The translations under genes were made by a program, and so were the position numbers. Under the pieces are notes generated by a model. It saw only the letters and a list, made by a program, of their open reading frames with translations, was not told the DNA's origin and made no database searches. A stretch of 64,000 nt of DNA from assembly GCA_041603235.1 (NCBI GenBank), contig JBFIES010000009.1, positions 1 to 64,000 of the forward strand. Direction: 5' to 3'. Shown here in pieces: positions 38,803 to 48,136 of this stretch (its first letter is position 1; every line of letters begins with the position of its first letter). This stretch comes from Panacagrimonas sp041603235 (GTDB lineage: Bacteria; Pseudomonadota; Gammaproteobacteria; Nevskiales; Nevskiaceae).

Positions 38803-39960
38803 ATGAGCGAAGCAACTGCAAAACCCGGTTTCAAGCCCAAGAAATCCGTCGCCTTGAGCGGCACTGCTGCGGGCAACACTGCACTGTGCACCGTGGGCAA
38901 GACCGGCAACGATCTGCACTACCGCGGGTTCGACATTCTCGATGTGGCCAATACCTGCGAGTTCGAGGAAATTGCCTACCTGCTGGTGCACGGCAAATTG
39001 CCGACGCAACCCGAGCTGAATTTCTACAAGAAAAAACTCAAGGCGCTGCGCGGCTTGCCGGCTGCGGTCAAGACTGCACTCGAGCAGCTTCCGCCTTCAG
39101 CGCATCCGATGGACGTGATGCGCACCGGCGTTTCGGTGCTGGGCTGCGTCAAGCCTGAAAAGGACGACCACAACCATCCGGGCGCGCGTGACATTGCAGA
39201 CAAGCTCATGGCTTGCCTGGGTTCCATGCTGCTGTACTGGTATCACTACGCCTACAACGGCGAAATCATCGACGTTGAAACCGATGATGATTCCATCGGC
39301 GGGCACTTCCTGCATTTGCTGCACGGTGAGAAGCCACGCGAGTCCTGGGTCAAGGCCATGCACACCTCGCTGATCCTGTACGCAGAGCATGAGTTCAACG
39401 CCTCCACCTTTACCAGTCGCGTTGTGGCCGGCACGGGTTCGGACATGTACTCCGCCATCTGCGGTGGTATTGGTGCATTGCGCGGCCCCAAGCATGGCGG
39501 TGCCAACGAAGTGGCCTTCGAAATCCAGAAGCGCTACGACAGCCCGGATGAAGCCGAGGCCGACATCAAGGCACGCGTCGAGCGAAAGGAAGTGGTCATC
39601 GGCTTTGGCCACCCGGTCTACACCGTGAGCGATCCACGCAACAAGGTCATCAAGCAGGTGGCCAAGGAGCTGTCCGAAGAAGAAGAGAACATGAAGATGT
39701 TCGACATCGCCGAGCGTCTGGAAACGGTGATGTGGGATGCCAAGAAGATGTTCCCCAATCTCGACTGGTTCAGCGCGGTGAGCTATCACATGATGGGTGT
39801 GCCCACCGACATGTTCACCCCGCTGTTCGTGATTGCGCGTACCGCTGGCTGGAGCGCGCACATCATCGAGCAGCGTATCGACGGCAAGATCATCCGTCCT
39901 TCGGCGAACTACAACGGACCGGAAGACCAGAAGTTCGTGCCCATCGACAAGCGCAAGTAA
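38803..39960 (+). CDS. prpC: 2-methylcitrate synthase
   Basis: PrpC joins propionyl-CoA and oxaloacetate to 2-methylcitrate. The 385-residue product is a citrate synthase fold with GNTALCTVGKTGNDLHYRGF near the start, which is typical of PrpC. Catalytic His regions are LYAEHEFNAST and GPKHGGANE, and Asp is in the FDIAERLE-MFPNLDWFSAV region. AGGAGAAATA lies before the ATG. Operon context with prpB and acnD supports methylcitrate rather than citrate synthase. Confidence 0.96.
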   Translation: MSEATAKPGFKPKKSVALSGTAAGNTALCTVGKTGNDLHYRGFDILDVANTCEFEEIAYLLVHGKLPTQPELNFYKKKLKALRGLPAAVKTALEQLPPSAHPMDVMRTGVSVLGCVKPEKDDHNHPGARDIADKLMACLGSMLLYWYHYAYNGEIIDVETDDDSIGGHFLHLLHGEKPRESWVKAMHTSLILYAEHEFNASTFTSRVVAGTGSDMYSAICGGIGALRGPKHGGANEVAFEIQKRYDSPDEAEADIKARVERKEVVIGFGHPVYTVSDPRNKVIKQVAKELSEEEENMKMFDIAERLETVMWDAKKMFPNLDWFSAVSYHMMGVPTDMFTPLFVIARTAGWSAHIIEQRIDGKIIRPSANYNGPEDQKFVPIDKRK

Positions 39961-39971
39961 GACTGCACATG

Positions 39972-40007
39972 ACGCTGGCCCCGACGCAGGAGCGAAGGGG
40001 CCAGCGT
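39972..40007 (+). repeat. Perfect 11-bp hairpin in the prpC-acnD gap
   Basis: ACGCTGGCCCC (39972-39982) pairs without mismatch with GGGGCCAGCGT (39997-40007) around a 14-base loop, eleven bases after prpC. No T run follows, so it is unlikely to end transcription. It may stabilise the upstream mRNA and set a prpBC to acnD ratio. Confidence 0.6.
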
Positions 40008-40066
40008 TGTGAGTCCTCGCAAAGTCCGACCCGTCTCCGTCCATTCCAGCTCTCAGTGAAAACCTC

Positions 40067-42670
40067 ATGAACACTGCACATCGCAAGAATCTCCCCGGCA
40101 CCCAACTCGATTACTTTGACACTCAGGAAGCGGTCGATGCCATTGAGCCCGGGGCGTACGCAAAACTGCCGTACAGCTCGCGTGTGTACTGTGAGAATCT
40201 GGTGCGTCGCTGCGAGCCAGAGATGCTGACCGAGGCGCTCAAGCAGCACATCGAGCGCAAGCGCGATGTTGATTTTCCGTGGTTTCCGGCACGCGTGGTG
40301 TGCCACGACATCCTGGGTCAGACGGCATTGGTGGATCTGGCTGGGTTGCGTGATGCCATCGCCGAAGGTGGTGGTGATCCGGCCAAGGTCAATCCGGTGG
40401 TGCCCACGCAGCTGATCGTTGATCACTCGCTGGCAGTGGAACATGGCGGGTTTGAGAAGGACGCCTTCGAAAAGAATCGCGCCATCGAAGATCGCCGGAA
40501 CGAAGATCGTTTCCACTTCATCAACTGGACCAAGAAGGCATTCAAGAATGTGGACGTGGTGCCGCCGGGTAACGGCATCATGCATCAGATCAATCTGGAG
40601 AAGATGTCGCCGGTGGTGCACGCACGAGACGGTGTGGCCTTCCCGGATACCCTGGTCGGAACCGACAGTCATACCCCGCACGTCGATGCACTGGGCGTGA
40701 TTGCCATTGGTGTCGGCGGCCTTGAAGCCGAATCCGTGATGCTGGGCCGCGCCTCATGGCTGCGCCTGCCGGACATCATCGGCGTTGAGCTAACCGGTAC
40801 GCGTCAGCCGGGCATCACCGCGACCGATATCGTGCTCGCCATCACCGAGTTCCTGCGCAAGGAAAAAGTGGTTGGCGCCTATCTGGAATTCTACGGTGAC
40901 GGCGCGTCGAGCCTGACGCTGGGCGACCGCGCAACCATCTCCAACATGACTCCCGAATATGGCGCAACTGCTGCCATGTTCTCCATCGATGACAAGACCA
41001 TCGAATATCTGCGCCTGACCGGCCGCGAAGAAGCGCAGGTCCAGTTGGTCGAAACATATGCCAAAGCTGCGGGTCTTTGGTCCGACAGTCTCAAGACCGC
41101 CGAGTACGAGCGTGTCCTGAAGTTCGACCTTTCAACGGTAGGCCGCACCATGGCCGGGCCGTCCAATCCGCACAAGCGCCTGAACACTTCGGACCTGGCA
41201 TCGCGCAGCATTGCTTCTGAATGGTCCATGCCGGCAGAAGGCGAGGGCACCATGCCCGACGGCGCAGTGATCATTGCCGCCATCACCAGCTGCACCAACA
41301 CCTCCAATCCACGCAACGTCGTGGCGGCTGGATTGCTGGCGCGCAACGCCAATGCCAGAGGGCTGGGTCGCAAACCCTGGGTGAAGTCTTCGTTTGCACC
41401 CGGCTCCAAGACCGTGCAGTTGTACATGGAAGACTCCGGTCTGCAGGCAGAACTCGACAAGCTGGGCTTTGGCATCGTTGCCTTCGCCTGCACCACTTGT
41501 AACGGCATGAGCGGTGCGTTGGACCCGGCGATCCAGAAAGAAGTGATTGAGCGCGATCTGTATGCCACCGCCGTGCTCTCTGGCAACCGCAATTTTGATG
41601 GCCGCATCCATCCGTATGCCAAGCAGGCGTTCCTGGCATCACCGCCGCTGGTGGTGGCCTATGCCATCGCCGGAACTGTGCGCTTTGATATTGAGAAAGA
41701 CGTGCTGGGTATCGACAAGGACGGCAATGAAGTCAGGCTGGCCGACATCTGGCCGGACGATGCCGAGATTGATGAAGTTGTGAGCAAGAGCGTGCGTCCC
41801 GAGATGTTCCGCTCGGTCTACGATCCGATGTTCAATTTCAAGATTGTCGACGACCCGGACCTGAGCCCGCTTTACGACTGGCGCGAAAAGAGCACCTACA
41901 TCCGTCGCCCGCCGTATTGGGAAGGTGCGCTGGCGGGTGAGCGCACGCTCAAGGGCATGCGTCCGCTGGCGGTGCTGCCGGACAACATCACGACGGATCA
42001 CTTGTCGCCGTCCAATGCCATCATGATGGACAGCGCAGCAGGCGAATACCTGCACAAAATGGGGTTGCCGGAAGAAGATTTCAATTCCTACGCAACTCAT
42101 CGCGGCGACCATCTCACGGCGCAACGTGCCACCTTTGCCAACCCCAAGCTGATCAACGAAATGGCGGTGGTCGATGGCAATGTGCAGCAGGGATCGCTGA
42201 CGCGACTGGAGCCGGAAGGCAAGGTCATGCGCATGTGGGAAGCCATTGAAACCTACATGGAGCGCAAGCAGCCTCTGATCATCATTGCCGGTGCTGACTA
42301 CGGTCAGGGCTCGTCACGCGACTGGGCCGCCAAGGGCGTGCGACTGGCTGGTGTGGAAGCCATTGCCGCTGAAGGCTTCGAGCGCATTCATCGCACCAAC
42401 CTGATCGGCATGGGTGTGCTGCCGCTGGAATTCGAGGCCGGTACCACGCGCAAGACGCTGGTTCTGGATGGCTCGGAAACCTATGACGTGGTCGGTGAGC
42501 GTTCGCCGCGTGCAACCCTGACCCTGGTTATTCATCGCAAGAATGGTGAAACGGTCGAGGTGCCGGTGACATGCCGTCTGGATACCAAGGAAGAGGTTTC
42601 CATCTATGAAGCCGGCGGCGTGCTGCAGCGCTTCGCGCAGGATTTCCTGGAGTCCGTGAAAGCCGCCTGA
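40067..42670 (+). CDS. acnD: Fe/S-dependent 2-methylcitrate dehydratase AcnD
   Basis: AcnD dehydrates 2-methylcitrate and works with PrpF in place of the PrpD enzyme. The 867 residues match the AcnD branch of the aconitase family. Iron-sulfur cysteines are in ITSCTNTSNP and ACTTCNGMSG. PNSN-type segments include GTDSHTPHVDALGVI and the C-terminal swivel with GADYGQGSSRDWAAKG. It follows prpC in the operon after 106 bases. Its partner gene prpF is not next to it but at 51017. Confidence 0.95.
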   Translation: MNTAHRKNLPGTQLDYFDTQEAVDAIEPGAYAKLPYSSRVYCENLVRRCEPEMLTEALKQHIERKRDVDFPWFPARVVCHDILGQTALVDLAGLRDAIAEGGGDPAKVNPVVPTQLIVDHSLAVEHGGFEKDAFEKNRAIEDRRNEDRFHFINWTKKAFKNVDVVPPGNGIMHQINLEKMSPVVHARDGVAFPDTLVGTDSHTPHVDALGVIAIGVGGLEAESVMLGRASWLRLPDIIGVELTGTRQPGITATDIVLAITEFLRKEKVVGAYLEFYGDGASSLTLGDRATISNMTPEYGATAAMFSIDDKTIEYLRLTGREEAQVQLVETYAKAAGLWSDSLKTAEYERVLKFDLSTVGRTMAGPSNPHKRLNTSDLASRSIASEWSMPAEGEGTMPDGAVIIAAITSCTNTSNPRNVVAAGLLARNANARGLGRKPWVKSSFAPGSKTVQLYMEDSGLQAELDKLGFGIVAFACTTCNGMSGALDPAIQKEVIERDLYATAVLSGNRNFDGRIHPYAKQAFLASPPLVVAYAIAGTVRFDIEKDVLGIDKDGNEVRLADIWPDDAEIDEVVSKSVRPEMFRSVYDPMFNFKIVDDPDLSPLYDWREKSTYIRRPPYWEGALAGERTLKGMRPLAVLPDNITTDHLSPSNAIMMDSAAGEYLHKMGLPEEDFNSYATHRGDHLTAQRATFANPKLINEMAVVDGNVQQGSLTRLEPEGKVMRMWEAIETYMERKQPLIIIAGADYGQGSSRDWAAKGVRLAGVEAIAAEGFERIHRTNLIGMGVLPLEFEAGTTRKTLVLDGSETYDVVGERSPRATLTLVIHRKNGETVEVPVTCRLDTKEEVSIYEAGGVLQRFAQDFLESVKAA

Positions 42671-42726
42671 TCTATCGCAAGCCCCAGCGGCTAAGGCCGC
42701 ATCATCCCTTTCCTGAGGAGCAGGCC

Positions 42727-43365
42727 GTGATCACCATTCACCATCTGTGCAAGTCGCAGTCAGACCGGGTTGTCTGGCTGATGGAAGAATTGAATCTTCC
42801 CTACAAGCTCAAGTGGTACGAGCGTGGTCCGGACCTGCTGGCCCCCAAAGAATTCCTGGCGCTGCACCCGGTTGCAACGGCGCCGGTGATTGAGGATGAC
42901 GGACAGATCCTGGTGGAGTCCGGCGTCATCGTTGAGCACATTTGCCATCGGCATGCCGGCGGCAGGTTCACCGTAGGCGCGGACCAGTCCAACTACACGG
43001 ACTATCTGTACTGGATGCACTTCAACAACAATGTGCTGGGGCTGTTTTTTGCGAAGACTGCGCTCGGAGCAGAAGGCTCAAGTCCGCAGTGCGACATGAT
43101 GCGCAAGGTGATTGAGCGCAGAGAGGCATCCTACTTCCAGTATCTGGACCAGTGCCTTTCCCGCTCGGCGTTCGCCGCCGGCTCGGAGTTCACCTGCGCG
43201 GATGTCATGGTGATGTTCAACGTGGCATCGCTGCCCCTGTTCGGCGGCTTCCGAACCCAGGGCATGCCGAATATCCAGGCCTACATGAAGCGCATCGAAC
43301 AGCGGCCCGCCTATCAGAAAGCAATGCAGATCGCTGGTCCTGGGGCCAGCGCCCCCGCGGTCTGA
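42727..43365 (+). CDS. Glutathione S-transferase
   Basis: The 212-residue protein has an N-terminal thioredoxin-like domain (SQSDRVVWLMEELNLPYKLK; ATAPVIEDDGQILVES, which holds the cis-proline and glutathione-binding Glu-Ser). The C-terminal helical domain contains FTCADVMVMF with its conserved Asp. GTG at 42727 is used, with GAGGAG upstream. It starts 57 bases after acnD and may be cotranscribed with the prp genes, though a link to propionate metabolism is not known. Substrate is unknown. Confidence 0.92.
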   Translation: MITIHHLCKSQSDRVVWLMEELNLPYKLKWYERGPDLLAPKEFLALHPVATAPVIEDDGQILVESGVIVEHICHRHAGGRFTVGADQSNYTDYLYWMHFNNNVLGLFFAKTALGAEGSSPQCDMMRKVIERREASYFQYLDQCLSRSAFAAGSEFTCADVMVMFNVASLPLFGGFRTQGMPNIQAYMKRIEQRPAYQKAMQIAGPGASAPAV

Positions 43366-43552
43366 GGTGAGATCAATTAAGCTGCTTCCCAGAGATTTCC
43401 GCGCGAGAATCAGCGGGGAGCGAAGGGGTAGGGAAGAACGAGATTCTCAATGCGAGTTGCTTTGACCAGACACGTTTGAGCCTCACTCAGGCGTGGCCCG
43501 GCCGATCCTGGCAATGATGATCGCCAGCGGCTTTTCAAACAGATGAGTTTTC

Positions 43553-44395
43553 ATGATGATCCGCCGCGCGCTGCAATGGCCCATTTTTCAAGACCGTGAG
43601 GTCTGGACCTTTCTCCTGCTGATTGTTCTGGCGAACGTTGTCTTCGTCCATGCCATCGACCAGGGCTGGTTGCGCATGGCCTACTACAATTACGGACGGT
43701 TTCTTCTGCTTGGGCTGGTACTCGCAGCTGTCGTTTTCCTGTTTCGTGGATGGAAAGCACCATTTGCCCTGCTCGCGCCGTTGACGGTCTGGCGCTTCAA
43801 TCCAGCCTGGCTGCTTCTTGCCGTGCTTTGGCCGCCGACCATCGGGCTTGTGACCCTGATTGGCAAAGGCCTGATATTGGGGACCGGATTGGATGAAATC
43901 CGTCCAACTTTGTCTGTCGCTCTGGATCCCGGTGTTTATCCCACCGTTCTGGTCGGCGCCTTCATTGGTGAAATTGTCTGGGTGGGCTACGCGGTGTCTC
44001 GTTTGAGCCAGCGCACCACCATTTTTATATCCAGTGCGATCGTAGGCTTCTTCTGGTCTTCGTGGTGGCTTCCTATCGTGTTGATCGGGGTTGGCGTTGT
44101 CCCAGGCATTCCAGTGTTTGGGCTATTCATCAGCATGATTGGCATCGCGCTCATGTGCGGCTTTATCTACTCGCACACCAGGAGCGGCATCGTGGTCCTG
44201 GCGCTGCAGATCAGCGTGAATAATTCCCTGCTGATATTTCCGGTGGCGCCGAACTCGGGTGGCACGATAACGTTTGTTGTGTTCTCCTCGGTGTATCTGC
44301 TGTCTTCCTTGCTCCTCTATGTCTTCTTTGGTCCGCGACCTTTGTTGAAAGCGCCCTCAAGTTCTAAAGTGGTGGCGCCTGCCTGGCAGAGCTGA
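43553..44395 (+). CDS. CPBP-like integral membrane protein
   Basis: The 280 residues form about eight hydrophobic helices. The layout resembles the CPBP (Abi/CAAX-type) intramembrane protease family: GEIVWVGYAVSRL stands where the family has EExxxR, FFWSSWWLPIV where it has WxxxHxP, and a third helix near IVVLALQISVNN where it has H and N. The first of the two glutamates and the expected histidines appear replaced, so catalysis is doubtful. Function is unknown. No ribosome-binding site is clear for the ATG at 43553 or 43556. Confidence 0.75.
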   Translation: MMIRRALQWPIFQDREVWTFLLLIVLANVVFVHAIDQGWLRMAYYNYGRFLLLGLVLAAVVFLFRGWKAPFALLAPLTVWRFNPAWLLLAVLWPPTIGLVTLIGKGLILGTGLDEIRPTLSVALDPGVYPTVLVGAFIGEIVWVGYAVSRLSQRTTIFISSAIVGFFWSSWWLPIVLIGVGVVPGIPVFGLFISMIGIALMCGFIYSHTRSGIVVLALQISVNNSLLIFPVAPNSGGTITFVVFSSVYLLSSLLLYVFFGPRPLLKAPSSSKVVAPAWQS

Positions 44396-44455
44396 TCTCC
44401 AGCTTCGGGCCATCGGCACGAGCGAGCCATTCATTCAACGCAGTGGAGAAGACTC

Positions 44456-44863
44456 ATGCCGGTCACCAAAGGCGTCAGACAACTGGTTGCAGAGGCCAGT
44501 GCCCGAATCACGACCCTGCCGCTCAATGAAGCCATCAAGAAGCTAGGCGACGAGCATGTGGTCTTTGTCGATATTCGGGATGTACGCGAGCTCTGGCGCG
44601 ATGGAAAAGTAACTGGAGCCGTCCACGCGCCACGGGGCATGCTCGAGTTCTGGTTTGACCCGGACAGCCCTTATCACAAGCCGATGTTTGCCGACGAGAG
44701 CAAGCAGTTCATTCTCTACTGCCGGTCCGCATGGCGCTCCGCACTGGCAACCGCGGCGCTCAAGGACATGGGGCTCGATAACGTTGCGCATATCGAAGGC
44801 GGCTACACCGCCTGGCTTGAGGCTGGCGCTTCCACCGAGGCGGTGCAGCCCAAATCAAAGTGA
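44456..44863 (+). CDS. Rhodanese-domain sulfurtransferase
   Basis: The 135-residue protein is a single rhodanese domain. VVFVDIRDVRELWRDG marks the second strand, HAPRGMLEF lies mid-domain, and the active-site loop is CRSAWRSA with Cys89. EGGYTAWLEAG is the family end. Such proteins carry sulfur as persulfide, often in tRNA thiolation or cyanide detoxification. The next gene begins one base after its stop, so the two are probably translated together. Confidence 0.92.
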   Translation: MPVTKGVRQLVAEASARITTLPLNEAIKKLGDEHVVFVDIRDVRELWRDGKVTGAVHAPRGMLEFWFDPDSPYHKPMFADESKQFILYCRSAWRSALATAALKDMGLDNVAHIEGGYTAWLEAGASTEAVQPKSK

Positions 44864-44864
44864 C

Positions 44865-45362
44865 GTGAGCCCGGCTGAAGATTTGGAAGCCAGTGACCAG
44901 CGCGTATTCATCATTGATGGCCTCAATCTGGCTTACTGGTGCGGAAGCCCGCCGTCACTGCGAATTCCCCTGAGTCTGTTGGCCAGTTTGCTGGAGGCAG
45001 GACATGCCGCCCGGGCTATTTTTGATGCCAGCGCGCGGTATCAGTTGCGCGCCGAGTTGGGGTGTTACGAGCAACTGCTGAATTGCTCGCAACTGGCCAT
45101 TGAGGTGCCGTCAGGCCAGCCCGCGGATCGCGAACTCATCAAACAGGCTCGCGCTTGTGGCGGCGTCATCATCAGCCGCGACAAATTCCGTGATCATCGA
45201 AAGAAATTCAGGAAGCTGATTGACGACCCGGAGAGATTGCTCTCCGGGCGGGTGTTCAATGAGCTGTTGGAATTGCCTGCCCTTGGGCCAGGCGTTCCGC
45301 TCGAACCTTCGGCGAACAAGGCATTGGCGCGGGTTCAGGATGCAGTGGACGCCCGGGATTGA
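44865..45362 (+). CDS. NYN/PIN-like ribonuclease (Zc3h12a type)
   Basis: The 165-residue product starts at a GTG one base after the rhodanese stop. It has the NYN pattern of acidic active-site residues: VFIIDGLNLAYW (Asp18, Asn21), AIFDASARY (Asp54), GQPADRELIKQA (Asp88) and IISRDKFRDH (Asp106, Asp110). NYN domains cleave RNA with metal ions and include the Zc3h12a/Regnase group. The reading frame continues upstream inside the rhodanese gene, but that part is a shadow. A role with the rhodanese in tRNA or RNA quality control is only inferred. Confidence 0.85.
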   Translation: MSPAEDLEASDQRVFIIDGLNLAYWCGSPPSLRIPLSLLASLLEAGHAARAIFDASARYQLRAELGCYEQLLNCSQLAIEVPSGQPADRELIKQARACGGVIISRDKFRDHRKKFRKLIDDPERLLSGRVFNELLELPALGPGVPLEPSANKALARVQDAVDARD

Positions 45363-45443
45363 AGGGCGCCGGATAAAAGCGATTGGCGACGTTCCAGTGT
45401 TGGAGCGTTCGTCAGCTCGCTGATACCCGAGCAGCTGCTGTCA

Positions 45444-46733
45444 TTATGATTTCCAGGGCGAATCCCATTTGGCCGTTTTTTCCGCCTCCATGGGTGGATA
45501 CAAGTGCAGCGCGTCGGCCAGGCTTGCATCCAGCATCGGCGCCTTGCCGTCGCCCATGAGGAACAGATTCATGTAGAACCAACCGAGATGGCCGAAGGTA
45601 TTGGCGGTCAAACGAATTTCTTCGGGCGCGCCTTCGAGTTGCTCGGCGGTGACAGGAACGAGCCGGTCTTCAACTTTCACCAGTTCTTCAACGCTGCCGC
45701 TCAGAAGCGCGCCGACGGATTCTGGATTGCAGACCATCGGTCGGCCAATGCCAATAAGGTCCAGCTCACCATTGTTGAGCGCCTGCTCCATGGCCTCGCG
45801 ACTGCGGAACCCGCCCGTGATCATCAGCGGCTTGTGCCAGGCTTGCCGGGCCTTCTTGGCGTATTCAATGAAGTAGGCTTCGCGCTTGATAGTGCTCTCG
45901 CGCATGACATTGCCATTGGCGTCCTTGTCTCCGAACAGGACGGCTGTCGATTCATAGTTTCCACCTGAGATCTCGACCAGATCGAGGGCTTCGGCATCAA
46001 GCAGGTTTAGCACTTGCAGCGATTCCTCCTCGGTAAAGCCTCCCTTCTGGAAGTCCGCCGAATTGAGCTTGAGCGCTATCGGGAAGTCGCGGCCGACCGC
46101 TTCGCGGCAGGCGCGTATCACCTCGATATGAATCCGCGCGCGATTCTCCAGGCTCCCGCCCCACTGATCTGTCCGTTGATTCGACAGTGGCGACAGGAAG
46201 GAGCTGAGCAGATACCCGTGTGCGCCGTGAATTTGAATGCCGGTGAAGCCGTTGCGTTTGCAGGTTTCTGCGGTGTGCGCGAAGCGGCGAATGAGGTCCT
46301 TGATTTCCGCTTCACTGGCGGCGTGCGGTTGATTGAATTCCGCTCCCGGCATTTGCAGGCCAATGGCCGAAGGGGCGACCGGGTCATCGCAGATGGCGGC
46401 AGGGGACTGACGCCCGGCGTGAGCTATCTGTGCCCAGAACTGGGTGCCGTCGGCGGTGACCTGCTTCGTCCATTTCTGCATGGCCTCGTCACCGCCATTT
46501 CCATCCACAGCCACGTTGCCGGCGCGTTCCATGTTGCGCCGATCAATCAGGATATTTCCGGTCAGCGACAAGCCGACGCCTGCCTGCTGCCAGAATTCGT
46601 ACAAGCGGAGGTGTCTTTCAGTAGCCCGATTCTGGCTGTCAGCCAGGCCTTCGGTCATGGCAGCCTTGCACAGGCGATTTCGAATTTGTGTTCCGCAGGG
46701 TAGGTCGATCGGGTCCGTAATTTTGATGGTCAT
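45444..46733 (-). CDS. NADH:flavin oxidoreductase (Old Yellow Enzyme family)
   Basis: The 429-residue enzyme has the TIM-barrel signature IQIHGAHGYLLSSFLSPLSN and RTDQWGGSLENRARI, with the FMN-binding region GIGRPMV near residue 340. Such enzymes reduce activated double bonds or act as dienoyl-CoA reductases. The length suggests the plain form without a C-terminal iron-sulfur/FAD module. ATG at 46733 is preferred over TTG at 46739 since GGAGTTGCTC lies before it. Substrate is unknown. Confidence 0.9.
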   Translation of the reverse strand: MTIKITDPIDLPCGTQIRNRLCKAAMTEGLADSQNRATERHLRLYEFWQQAGVGLSLTGNILIDRRNMERAGNVAVDGNGGDEAMQKWTKQVTADGTQFWAQIAHAGRQSPAAICDDPVAPSAIGLQMPGAEFNQPHAASEAEIKDLIRRFAHTAETCKRNGFTGIQIHGAHGYLLSSFLSPLSNQRTDQWGGSLENRARIHIEVIRACREAVGRDFPIALKLNSADFQKGGFTEEESLQVLNLLDAEALDLVEISGGNYESTAVLFGDKDANGNVMRESTIKREAYFIEYAKKARQAWHKPLMITGGFRSREAMEQALNNGELDLIGIGRPMVCNPESVGALLSGSVEELVKVEDRLVPVTAEQLEGAPEEIRLTANTFGHLGWFYMNLFLMGDGKAPMLDASLADALHLYPPMEAEKTAKWDSPWKS

Positions 46734-46877
46734 GAGCAACTCCAGTGTGAAGGTTCAATTTGTTGACAGAGAATATGCACGACAGAACTCGTAATTGCAT
46801 GGTGCTTCCTGCATGCGCTCTGTATTCAGTGCTTCATCCAGTTCAATACATTTTATGGCCGGCGCACGCATCGTTCT

Positions 46878-48125
46878 TCAGCCAGCTTCCATCGAATGCG
46901 CCTGACCAGACTTCTGCAGGTGCTGGTCCAGCCATTCGATCCAGTGCAATACGATTTGTTCTGTGCCGGATTGCAGATGCATCTGGCAGCCGATATTGGC
47001 GGTGAGAATGATCTGGCCTCCCGTCTCTTTCAGCGTTGCCAGTTTCTGGTCCCGCAAGGTGGAAGACAGTTCGGGCTGCGTAATCGAATACATGCCGGCA
47101 GATCCACAGCACAGATGTGCGTCGCGAGGCTCCAGGACATCAGCACCCAGAGTCCTCAGCAAATCCACCACGGTGTGACGCGATTTCAGACCATGCTGCA
47201 GCGTGCACGGGGCCTGAAAACTGGCGCGGGCCTTGAGTGGCGGAATTTGCTTCTTGAGCAATGCAAGCTGCTCATTCACAAGTTCGCTGACATCCCTGAA
47301 CAGTTCGCTGATCCTGGCCGCACGCACGGCATAGTCCGGATCATGTGCCAGCAGGCGACCATAATCTTTGACGGTAATGCCGCAGCCAGACGCATTATTG
47401 GTAATGGCCGTGACTTGATCCAAAAGGGGCTCCCAAGCATCGATGTTGCGGCGGACCTGAGCCAGACCCTTGTCATGCGATCCGTAATGCAAGTGCATGG
47501 CGCCGCAGCAGCCTGAGTCTTGGATTTCCAGACAGGAAATCTGGACCGAATCCAGTACGCGCAGCGTGGCGGCATCAATGCCGCCGTTGAGTGCAGGCTG
47601 TACGCAGCCTTTGAGCAGTAGAACTTGTTGCGGATGTCGCACGGCCGGCACGGAGCCTGTTGGTCTTGCCAACGGCACCCGCTGCTGGACGCTGCGAGGT
47701 AACAGGGGGCGCATCAAGCGACCGCAGGCGATCGCCAGGCCAAACAGGGCACGGCTTTGCATGAACCCGATGAGCACGCGCCGCCACAGCTGTTTGAACG
47801 GCGCGACCTTGTCCTGTGCAAGTTGCGCTTTGGTGACATCCAGCAAAGAGGAGTAGGTCACGCCCGACGGGCAGGTTGTTTCACAGGCGCGGCAGGTCAG
47901 GCAGCGATCGATATGTGGAAAAACTGCATCGGCATCCGACTCGCCTTCCAGATACTGCTTCATGAGATAGATGCGACCGCGTGGTCCATCCAGCTCATCG
48001 CCCAGTATCTGATAGGTGGGGCAGGTTGCGTTGCAGAATCCGCAGTGCACGCATTTGCCAAGTTCGCGGGCCGCTGTTGTGCCCGAAACAGTATTTTGCA
48101 AAGCAGGTTTCAGATTCGCGTGCAT
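46878..48125 (-). CDS. glcF: Glycolate oxidase iron-sulfur subunit GlcF
   Basis: GlcF passes electrons from the glycolate dehydrogenase flavin to the quinone pool. The 415 residues (E. coli 407) carry two ferredoxin-type clusters near the N-terminus: CVHCGFCNATCP and CLTCRACETTCP. Two CCG heterodisulfide-type motifs follow (SGCCGAMHLHYG and CCGSAGMYSI). It is the third gene of glcD-glcE-glcF, eleven bases after glcE. Confidence 0.97.
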   Translation of the reverse strand: MHANLKPALQNTVSGTTAARELGKCVHCGFCNATCPTYQILGDELDGPRGRIYLMKQYLEGESDADAVFPHIDRCLTCRACETTCPSGVTYSSLLDVTKAQLAQDKVAPFKQLWRRVLIGFMQSRALFGLAIACGRLMRPLLPRSVQQRVPLARPTGSVPAVRHPQQVLLLKGCVQPALNGGIDAATLRVLDSVQISCLEIQDSGCCGAMHLHYGSHDKGLAQVRRNIDAWEPLLDQVTAITNNASGCGITVKDYGRLLAHDPDYAVRAARISELFRDVSELVNEQLALLKKQIPPLKARASFQAPCTLQHGLKSRHTVVDLLRTLGADVLEPRDAHLCCGSAGMYSITQPELSSTLRDQKLATLKETGGQIILTANIGCQMHLQSGTEQIVLHWIEWLDQHLQKSGQAHSMEAG

Positions 48126-48136
48126 GGCTGCGAGGC

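Noticed and set aside
39097..40101. 334-aa minus-strand ORF over prpC
   Set aside because: It overlaps prpC completely and its product has no motifs; it reflects codon bias of prpC.
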